Shown: one piece after another, positions 24,378 through 32,500 of the stretch
How the letters are laid out: each line of letters starts with the position of its first letter
Numbering within the stretch: position 1 is the stretch's first letter
Assembly (NCBI GenBank): GCA_009746045.1
Contig: RPFO01000581.1
Span: forward strand, 1 to 32,500
Length of the DNA: 32,500 nt
Direction: 5' to 3'
Source: Mesostigma viride
Taxonomy: Eukaryota > Streptophyta > Mesostigmatophyceae > Mesostigmatales > Mesostigmataceae
The notes under the pieces: model-generated
Seen by the model: the letters and a program-made list of their open reading frames with translations, nothing else
Database searches by the model: none
Told to the model about the DNA's origin: nothing
Position numbers and translations under genes: made by a program

Positions 24378-27300
24378 TTGCGAATAGTACTCTGTGATTT
24401 ACATGCCCGCGGGCCGCATGCACGGCGCCGCACACCAATATACTTATCTCGCTTTCTTATCCGCACCCTGCCCGGGGGAGATGCCCCCCCGCGGGCCAAC
24501 GAGCTTGTCCACTACTGCCGCCTATATGGCATTGATGTGCTTGGGGTCCAAGAGCACCGAAGCTCCTTTGAGGGCCCCGTTCAGCGTGTCACCCTCACAC
24601 TACAATATGGCAACTGCTGTGCGGCCCGGCGCATGCACCGGCCGGGTCAGGGACTCTCGGAGTGGGCCTGCTGTGCTCCCCCACCGCTGCCGCCCAGCTC
24701 GTGGACCACAAACTTTGCTCTAATTGGATCCTTCAGTGCACTTTCCGCTCCCTCAGTTGAAGGATCGACGGCCCCCCATTATGCTCTCGGTAATTGTCGG
24801 ATATGCCCCACATGCTGGGCACCCGGCCGAGAACCGCGCAGCTAGCGTTCTTCAGGCAGTAATTAATTGCTCGACATTGAGAAACAGATCCCACGTCAAG
24901 ATCGACATCGTTGCGGCATCTTGGTGGATGCCAACGCGACCCTGCCCGTGGGTCGCGGGGGCTGCATGTATGCGCCGCGCTTAACCGATAGCAATGCCAA
25001 CACCCCCCTACTTGAGCAACTACTCACTGAGGGGGACTTGACTGCTGCCAATACGCTGTTTGCTAAACCGGATGCACTAGTGACCTTTGCATGTGGGCCC
25101 CATGCGCATGGCGGCTGGCTCGATGCTCGCTCGGCGGCGATGTGTATGCTTGGACTACATACTAGCTTGTGCGCAAGTGCTGGCGCTCTTCCATCATCGA
25201 TGCCTGTACGCTGACCACCCCTAGTGTCGCATCGGATCACCGCATGGTCAACGCAGCCTTGCGCGCCTACGTCTTCAGGCCCCTGCGGCCGCCGCCCCCG
25301 GGCCCGCCCTGCATGATTGGACCTGCTTACGCCCCGTCCGTGGGCGCAGGGAAAAGTGGTCAGAGGATGACATACGCCGCAATGCAATCATGCGGTCTGC
25401 CTTCGTGGACGCGCAACCTCTAATTGATGTACCTGGATGCAGATCGCGGTGTAGCTAGATCTGACGCCACCCTACGAACTGTTTGATCATGCGATCGGTG
25501 GAGCTTCAGGCTCTAATTAAGCTTCTCCCCGAGCAACCCTGCGCCCGACCAGCCCCGCTCTACCTGCATGCGCGACACCCGGGTGGTCGCCGCCCGGCTG
25601 GCGCTAGCGCAGGCCCGCCGCCGCAGGGAGGACCTACAGGTACCCGTACCAGGAACGGCTTACTCAAGCATATACTGCCGCACATGCGGAGGAGGTGGAG
25701 ACACTTGCCGCAGAAATCAATCGCCACACGGCCGCCAACTGCATGGTCAGCACAAGGCAGCCTGGCGCTCTCTCGACCGTCTCACCGGACGGCGGGAAAC
25801 GCAACAGGCTGACATCCCGGGCACCCCCAGTGAACGCCTTGAGATTTGGTTTGAACAGCTCCCAGGCCTTGAACTATCGGGGGCCCCTGGCCGGCCCGCC
25901 TCCCCCGCTTGACCCCGCTGCAGCTGCACGCCCTGCGGCCAGCCGAGGCGGCCCCATTGAGCCCCCGCAGGCGCCCACCAGTCAGACGGACTACCTGGTC
26001 CCACCGCTCTCCGGCCCCCTGGTGGACGGCCCCCACGACGAGTGGACTCGATCCCCAGGAATGGGCTGCTGCCATCTCCACCCTCCGCAATGACGCTGCC
26101 GGCATGGGAGTGGACAATATTTCACCGGAGGTGGGTAAGATGCCTGAGCTTTAGCCTTTCCTCCGGAGTGTTTGCAACCGGATTCTACGAGATGGCCTGC
26201 CCCCGCCGACGTTACTATTGGAAGACCGCTGCCCGGGCCATGCTCTACAACAAGGGCAAGGGGTCCGCCGCGGATATCGGCAACTACCGCGGCGTATGTC
26301 TCCAAAGCTGCGTGCTGAAAGTCTTCATCGCATATATCTCCTGCTGAACCGCATGCGCGCCAGCCTCGATCCCCACCTAGGTGAGTCCCAGGTGGGCTTC
26401 CCTGTTGGTCGCAATTGTGTTATGGTCACCATTACCGCGCGCCGCCTGATCGACGAAGTGGGCGCCGCCTGGCCCCCAGCCTCTTGCGATTGCTATATTG
26501 ATCTTCGTGGATTACACCATGCAAGGCATTCGATACGGTCATATGGGACGCCAGGCTGTGGGTGGTCCTTCACCCTGTTCCGTGTCCCATCGTACATCGT
26601 TGAGATCATCCGCCAGTTATATGAAGGGTTCCAAGCCCAGGTCCGTACCGCCGACGGCGTCACTACGGCGTTCGATCCCCCTGCATACCGGGGTGTGGCA
26701 GGGCTGTGTGCTCTACCCATATCTATTCATCATTATGGTGCATGGACTATATTATGCGGCGTGCACACTGGCCCGCTTGAATCGCGCGGGTGGAGGGGCG
26801 CCCGCCCGGGGGATCGAGGTCATGCATGGAGTATGCCAGCTACGGCGGGGTTGACCCACCCTACCGCCTGAGCGATCTGATCTACGCTGATGTGCACGAC
26901 GCTCGTAGAAGCTGAACCCGGCCGGAGTCAGCCCAACTCTGGCTCGACAGCTTATCACTGGAAGCGCGGGCGGTGGGGCTTATGATTGCAGCAAGAAAAC
27001 GGAGGCCATGGCCATCGGCTTCCCTGCTGGGATAGCCCCACCCACCCTCCTCTTGCTTGCTGGACGGCAGCCCCGTCCCCCCGGCAACTCGCCTCAAGCT
27101 CCTAGGCAGCTGGCTTCCCTCCACGGCCGACGACATCAACACCCGCATTGGCCAGGCCTGGGCGGCCCTCCGCCGCCTCGACAGAAATTCTGGACCTGCC
27201 GCTTCCTGAGTGAGCGACGCAAGCGCATGAGGCCCTTGTCCTCAGCATCCTCCTTTATGGCTGCGAGGCGTGGACCGGCCTGGACCAGGCGCTGAGCCAG

Positions 27301-27850
27301 CACCGTCACTAGATGCTCCGTCATATCCTCGGCGTCCGCTACCAAGAACGCCGCACCCGAGCCGAGCTCTACTGCGAGCTCCCTCTTGTCACCCATACCA
27401 TCCGACACCGCCTCCTCCTCTTTGCCGGCCATCTTGCCCACACAGACCAGGTGAATACCGATGTGGGCCCTACCGGGGGGCTTAAGACGGGCCAACCAGG
27501 TAGACACCTCCTCCAATGGCAGGGTCCCCTTGTCCAATCGCAACCCACTGGCAAACTTGCATGCGCGCGCCCGGCACCGGCGCGGCGCGACCCGGACCTA
27601 TGTGACACAACTGCTTGAAGATGCAAGGCTTCTGGGACTATCCGTACTCCGCGCCCGCATGATTGACGAGGAGAAATGGGCTACCATCTGCGATAAGCAC
27701 CTTCCTGAGGGGTATGCTCCTGTTTTCTCCCCACGGGCCCCGCGGCCGGTTGCTAGCCAGGGTAGAAGTCCGCAGGTGGAGGTTATTGGCCCTGAGGATA
27801 GCCGCTACACTACCGCCTCGTCTGCCATTACAGTAGAGGACAGCTAGCTC
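24378..27850 (+). pseudogene. Decayed LINE with endonuclease and reverse transcriptase
   Basis: Protein pieces of one non-LTR retrotransposon ORF2 lie in order but change frame repeatedly. The EEP endonuclease gives GIDVLGVQEHR (about 24530), VIVGYAPH (about 24795), LVDANATLP (about 24920) and ASDHRMV (about 25230). The reverse transcriptase gives YNKGKGSAADIGNYRGVCL (about 26245), LGESQVGF (about 26375), a broken F-VDY segment (about 26500), GVWQGCVL (about 26695) and a degenerate IYAD box with Val where the second Asp of YADD is expected (about 26880). The tail gives LRHILGVRYQERRTRAELY and HRLLLFAGHLAHTD (27313 onward), typical of the region after the RT. Many frameshifts and stops show that it is dead. 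The 3' tail with hairpin is listed separately. Confidence 0.75.
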
Positions 27851-28014
27851 GGATGAGGATTATATATCCCCATCCTAGTCCTTAATGGTTGCGGGAATGA
27901 CGCAGATGATATTTGTTCAAACTTTTGTGTAATTATTTTTTCCAATGAGATTGGCATAGTACTCCGTGTCATGCCTTTGGGCATGACACGCAAGTACTTA
28001 CTTACTTACTTATC
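27851..28014 (+). other. LINE 3' end: hairpin and ACTT tail
   Basis: A stem-loop at 27965-27990 (arms CGTGTCATGCC and complement) is followed by (ACTT)n to about 28012. It resembles the hairpin plus TTAA tail of the left LINE fragment. Confidence 0.5.
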
Positions 28015-29333
28015 TCGCTTTGAACAGGATGCAAGATCGACTTACCTTCAGATCAAGCAGGTTGCCCACTTGTCCCTCAGCGAAAATGTGATCAATGAAT
28101 TTGAATGCCACATGTGCATATGGGTGGATCCCTTTATTTTTCCTCAGCTGGCCCATATGGATAGAATGTCCGCCCTCGCTCAAGATGCAGTCGACCTTGT
28201 TGTTTCAAGGGGTCAATGCTAGCGCAGGCCAGAAATCGGGAGAATCCAGACCGCATGTGGTAGCTCGCGCCTCCCGTTATCTTTTCCGCGTTTTTGAGTC
28301 GTTCAGGATGATGAATATGAACGGAGACTTGGAAATGTATGTATAGCCTTGTTCATTGAAATTATGGCTGGCTTACGTGAATGAGAGCGACTAGATGACA
28401 TAGACGGTGGGGCTGGAAACAGCTTGCTTGATCAGGCGCGTGTGTTTCGAGCCTAAAGTTCTGGCCGGGCTAGCGTCTAGTGGTAAGCACCATTGCTGTG
28501 ACCGCGCTCTCCCACCATTTACGAGGAAATACCCGCAAATGGAAAACCATAGCTGAAAAGGTCTATAGCTAACTAGTCAGTCATTACGTTGAATTGAATT
28601 GAATTGAATTGTAACATAACTCCGTTGGGAGTATATGTAGCACATAGCCCTTGAGAGGGGGCATATGGCCTATCATACATCCTAAGCTACTTCCTGCAAG
28701 GGTGGGGATGTAAAGGACCCTTGCTCTAGGTGCACCAGGGCACGTGCATCCCCATGATCTTCAAGCTATGCCCAGCGAAGGGGGAGCCTGTCATGGGGGG
28801 GAAGATCAGCATAGCTATGCAAAGGCTAAAGCGTGGCTCTCAGCAGAGAGTGACTCCCTGCATGGGCTCAACATAACTAAATAAAGCTAGGCATCATCTG
28901 GAGTGTGGCTCATCATAGGCACACATGTACATGATTAAATAAAGCGCGTGGCTTAGTCATTACGTTAGCCATGCCATATTTCCAAACGTCCAAGAACTGC
29001 ACACGGTGTGCACAAAGGCAAACTTTGAATCCGGAGTCCTGACATCAATTTCAATGTATCACTCCAGCATAGTATACTGATCTAGCCCCAACTGCAGGTT
29101 TACAGTGGCATGAACGCAATAAACTTAGCCCAGCCATGGCTCATCGTGGCCATTCGATCGCTTATGCCTTAGCAGATGGCTGTTGAGCGGCCCACCTCAG
29201 CTTTCTTGCATGTACAGCACCAGCTATGCTCCAGCCTACCTCTGGTATCATTCTGAAGTGAGACAAGTACATCATGGTTGCATTGCACCCACAGCACTTC
29301 ACTGCGCCCCGGCCCCGTGCTGTGGATAGAGCG
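28015..29333. other. Non-coding flank
   Basis: No gene is supported. There is a short TTGAA repeat (about 28593-28611). A CTAGCGTCTAGTGG stretch at about 28472 resembles a pol III box A, but no box B follows. Two loosely similar segments ending in AAATAAAGC lie near 28880 and 28940. Confidence 0.5.
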
Positions 29334-29455
29334 CTCTGTGGCCTGTCCACCGACTGGTGCTAGTGAGAGAAGCTAGGGCGCCCACCCCCTCCTTCTAATT
29401 AAGTGTACAGGGGTTGAAGGTTCGTTAACTTTGTATTGGCACCCACGTGAGCAGT
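29334..29455. repeat. Dispersed repeat, copy 3
   Basis: It begins CTCTGTGGCCTGTCCAC and ends TTGGCACCCACGTGAGCAGT. It has the same order of blocks as copy 1, about 6 kb away. Confidence 0.7.
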
Positions 29456-29611
29456 CAGTAACAATTAATTAATAATCAATTCCAAATGTGCGGCGTCCAA
29501 AGCGCCCATGTATGCCAGAAAACATCATGTTACTGTAGCGACGCAACGGTGTGGACAAGGAATCCAGTGCCAAGCTCGGAACGGCCGCAAAGGAGTCCGG
29601 CATCACAGGGT

Positions 29612-29989
29612 TCAGATGCTCGGAGATACTATGCGATCCAGCCGGTCCACCACCTGTTTGTAGAGCTTGTGCCAAAGGGCAGCACCAAACAGATGTGGGT
29701 GTCGTTGCAAAAAACACCGGACTTGACGGAGCATAATGTCTCGGTCATAGTCTTTGACCAACAAACGATGCAAGAGTTCAACAAGAGTCTTGATGAAATC
29801 GACACGATAAGAACAAAGACGGGAAAAACGATGCAACTGACTAAGAACAATACCATATTTCGCTGTGTGGGAAAGGAAGCTTGTTGTTTGTTTGCATGGT
29901 CTTTCAGCTATCTGGGGTGCAGAAGCCAGTTTTCCGGTGGCCGTGCTAATCGACATGGTGACATGCCATGGGCCCTGGGACATTACCAA
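29612..29989 (-). pseudogene. Possible reverse-transcriptase-associated relic
   Basis: The minus-strand frame contains SHTAKYGIVLSQLHRFSRLC followed by a DF...L...L...YDRD pattern and CFLQRHPHLFG. That reminds me of the segment after the RT core in Penelope-like and related retroelements of protists (H-x-x-K-x-gi...gq..R..r.cs..). No catalytic part and no start context are visible. It is probably a short fossil; the assignment is weak. Confidence 0.3.
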
Positions 29990-30079
29990 GCTGGGACATT
30001 ACCAGCGATCCCCACTCCCATTTGCTTGAAGGCAGATGGCGCGATTAGCCACAGGTGCCAAGATGTAGCTGTCCATGAG

Positions 30080-31375
30080 TAATATAGATACACCCAAGCG
30101 CTTTCACCTCAGTTCTACAGCCCAGCAGGAGCTCCTGTGATTCATCCCTGGCATGGCTGCCCTCCACGATCCGGAGGCCTAAAAGAGGCCACCATGATCA
30201 TGTGGACTTGAGCATGCGCAGGGCAGCTCACTGCCCAGCCCTGTTGAGATGATGGGCGCCCGGCTAGCGCACACATCCGAAGAAGCGTTCCTTCTAATCC
30301 TTGCCCGCGGCCCACAGTTTCCCTGTGTGGCCTGCCTTCATACCATCACAAACCCTGAACCCCCCTTCTTTCCCCCCCGCAGGCACATGGGCGCTGGAAA
30401 CAGCTTGGGAACAGCTGGTCACACGGTATGGGCAGCTCACTGCGTCCCCCCCAGGCAGGTTATTGCACTGTGCCAATGGCAGCTGGGGGTGCACTGTGCA
30501 CGTGGCAGCTTGCTTTTGCACTGCCCGAACGCGCAGCTTCTTGCACAGTGCGCACGGGCAGCTGCATCTGTTGCACTTGGGCAGCTTGGCTGCAGCGTGC
30601 GCAGGTTATTGGGTGCTATTGTCTGCGCACCACCCCGCACGCGCCGAGGATGGCCATCGGTCCACGCTCACGAATGTAGGCCAGCTCCTGCGCCTCCCGC
30701 ACCAGAAATGTGCCTGCATAGCCCAGCGCGCTGTCAGAATAAAAACGAGAGAAACATATGGTGCAAGAAAAAAGATTAGAGAAGGCTGATAAGCAAACGG
30801 GTGCAAGAATAACAACAACAACGATGATAATAGAGCCAAGAACATGCAAGAAACACAGAAAAATTATACATGAACGAAAGGAGGTGCAAGGATAATAACG
30901 CACACAGGTGTACAGTTACCCATGCAGGTGCAGGAAATAGTTGTTAGTAGCAATCAGAACCACACCACGGGTCCAGGACTAAAGAGACCCATGCTGATGC
31001 AGGGGCGATTGCGGAGGTGCGGGAGACAATCATGCTCGGGGGAGAAACATGATGCAAGGTGCGAGAGGGGAATGTGAGGGTGCCAGAATAACAAGACAAT
31101 GGCAGTGGCTGCATTTGCACATGTCAGCATCAGGTGCCACACAAGGAGCCGTGGCAGTGGAGGAGTCTGGGTACTTAGGGTACGATGGATATCACGTCCC
31201 CACAAGCCGCGTGATGACTAGAGAGATGAATGAAGAGAGAGCCCGGAAGAGGGCAGCAAAACTTGCAAGGGCCAGAGCAGCTTCAAGGATGCTTGCCACA
31301 TTGTTGCCTTTTCAAATATAAAACTGGAAACAGCTGGGGAAGTGCACGGATATCTCAATACTATACTCAGTACTC
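30080..31375. other. Non-coding flank with degenerate short tandem repeats
   Basis: No gene is supported, although open frames occur. Between about 30431 and 30600 the hexamer GCAGCT recurs at spacings of about 23-47 bases with TTGCACTG-like text between copies, a decayed tandem repeat of about 26 bases. Between 30790 and 31060 the phrase GGTGCAAG-ATAAC recurs. Confidence 0.45.
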
Positions 31376-31466
31376 AAGGCTCAAGAGTCAAGAGTCAAGA
31401 GTCAAGAGTCAAGAGGCAAGAGGCAAGAGGCAAGAGGCAAGAGGCAAGAGGCAAGAGGCAAGAGGC
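31376..31466 (+). repeat. Left GAGTCAA/GAGGCAA heptamer array
   Basis: About four GAGTCAA units pass into about eight GAGGCAA units. The array stops at the inverted-repeat edge of the next unit. Confidence 0.95.
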
Positions 31467-31476
31467 CATTACAATT

Positions 31477-32241
31477 CGTTCAAGTGGCCCGCCGGAGCGG
31501 CTGTACAATTTTTCCCCGTGAGCGCGCTGCCAAGTGTACTTGTGGGCAAATTTTTAGGTGCTCCGTCACTTCGAGGTACTAAAAATTAGGCTACGGTACG
31601 AATTCAGCGAATTTCAGCGAATTTCCAGTCGAACCAAAGGAAGTGACGCCAACTACCAAAAAGTTTCCGTTACGAATTTTCAGCCCAACACTCGCGCAAA
31701 ATGAAGTGACGGCAACTACCAAAACGTTTCCGTTACGAATTTTCACTCCCACACGTTTGCACAAGAGGAAGTGACGGCAACTACCAAAAAGTTTCCGTTA
31801 CGAATTTTCAGTCCCACACTTCGCGCAAATTTTAGTAGGGCTGCACGCAAGCTACCTTTCAAAATTTTGCGCTAGTATGGAACGCATTTCATTCGTCTGG
31901 AGGAACGCTGCCCGCCAACTACCCCCGTTCAGAAAGTTCCGCCGAAATTTACTTGAGATTTGGAAATCTGAACGTCCGCGCAAATTTTAGTAAGGCTGCA
32001 CGCAAGCTACCTTTCAAAACTTTGCGCAAGTATGGAGCGCAATTCATTCGTCCGGAGGAATGCTGCTCGTCAACTGCCCCCGTTCAGAAAGTTGCGCCGA
32101 ACTTTACTTGAGATTTGGAAATCTGAACGTGCGGTTGGAGTTTCGCGGGGAAACCAAGTTCCCCAAGTAATTCACCAATGACGCGCTTCGAACACTTGCC
32201 CGCTAAAACCTAAGCAGCCGCTCCGGCTGGCCACTTAAACG
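31477..32241. repeat. Inverted-repeat-bounded unit with internal tandem repeats
   Basis: Its edges (31477-31503 and 32215-32241) are inverted copies matching at about 25 of 27 bases. Inside are three copies of a 63-65-bp repeat starting AAGTGACGGCAACTACCAAAA (31641, 31704, 31769) and two copies of a 155-bp repeat (31822-31976 and 31977-32131). There is no coding capacity. It is probably a non-autonomous or satellite-like element. Confidence 0.75.
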
Positions 32242-32250
32242 AAACTTGAT

Positions 32251-32500
32251 GAAGAGGCAAGAGGCAAGAGGCAAGAGGCAAGAGGCAAGAGGCAAGAGGC
32301 AAGAGGCAAGAGGCAAGAGGCAAGAGGCAAGAGGCAAGAGGCAAGAGGCAAGAGGCAAGAGGCAAGGGGCAAGGGGCAAGAGGCAAGAGGCAAGAGGCAA
32401 GAGGCAAGAGGCAAGAGGCAAGAGGCAAGAGGCAAGAGGCAAGAGGCAAGAGGCAAGAGGCAAGAGGCAAGAGGCAAGAGGCAAGAGGCAAGAGGCAAGA
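32251..32500 (+). repeat. Right GAGGCAA heptamer array, running off the window
   Basis: About 35 near-perfect GAGGCAA units, with two GGGGCAA variants near 32365. The array continues beyond the window. The Leu/Ala/Ser-rich open frames on the minus strand are an artefact of the seven-base period. Confidence 0.97.

Noticed and set aside
28470-28530. tRNA-like box A (CTAGCGTCTAGTGG) on the plus strand
   Set aside because: No box B or acceptor stem follows within a normal distance.
30249-30789. 162-176-codon plus-strand frames
   Set aside because: Low-complexity Cys/Ala/His-rich text over a degenerate short tandem repeat, without known domain or conserved start.
32203-32498. Leu-Ala-Ser repeat proteins of 87-93 aa on the minus strand
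   Set aside because: The seven-base GAGGCAA array reads open in all three frames; there is no start context or other support.

Overview
The window is a piece of a eukaryotic (probably unicellular algal or other protist) genome. It carries an apparently intact integrated DNA virus of about 18.8 kb, from roughly 1990 to 20769. The flanks on both sides are gene-poor and rich in microsatellites, decayed non-LTR retrotransposons, palindromes and duplicated non-coding segments. I cannot name the host from this window; 'alga-like protist' is inferred from the repeat landscape and from the kind of virus.

The insert looks like a Polinton-like virus (PLV, Preplasmiviricota type). It has two divergently transcribed gene blocks with almost no intergenic DNA. 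The minus-strand block (2522-11904) is the virion block. It encodes a double-jelly-roll-type major capsid protein (5436-6647), a penton-type minor capsid protein (6960-7820), several very small proteins, and three large surface-type proteins. One of these has three bacterial-style Ig-like repeats joined to a LamG-like domain; the other two are long beta-rich probable fibres that may be one gene split by a frameshift. The plus-strand block (11943-18962) is the DNA block. It encodes a coiled-coil protein with an AT-hook, an A32/FtsK-like packaging ATPase, a second AT-hook protein, a tyrosine recombinase and a 1209-aa fusion of an archaeo-eukaryotic-type primase with a UL9-like SF2 helicase. The two blocks share a promoter region of about 38 bp at 11905-11942. 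I found no DNA polymerase, no adenain-like protease and no DDE (retroviral-type) integrase. Integration therefore most likely uses the tyrosine recombinase, and replication either recruits host polymerase or relies on the primase-helicase.

The most unusual structure is at the ends. Inside diverged outer terminal inverted repeats (1990-2099 and 20662-20769) lie arrays of a 52-bp hairpin: three copies on the left (2216-2507) and four on the right (19022-19781), in opposite orientation. Each has 16-nt arms and an AT-rich 20-nt loop. The hairpins are almost invariant while the DNA between them has diverged, which points to a functional site. Candidates are recombinase sites, origins bound by the encoded helicase, or packaging or telomere-like elements. 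A 349-bp foldback sequence sits inside the right array, and a 190-aa ORF of unknown function lies outside it.

The virus seems to have inserted into a (TTAA)n tract that formed the 3' tail of an old LINE, because TTAA repeats are found on both sides. All viral ORFs are open apart from the possible fibre split, whereas the neighbouring LINE copies (1090-1549, 24378-27850) are full of frameshifts. This suggests a recent or still functional provirus.

From 20770 to the right end there are AC and AG microsatellites, a tandem pair in which one copy is an internal deletion of the other (21332-23131), a 151-bp near-perfect palindrome (23887-24037), the LINE relic, a three-copy dispersed repeat, and a terminal block of GAGGCAA arrays flanking an inverted-repeat unit (31376-32500).
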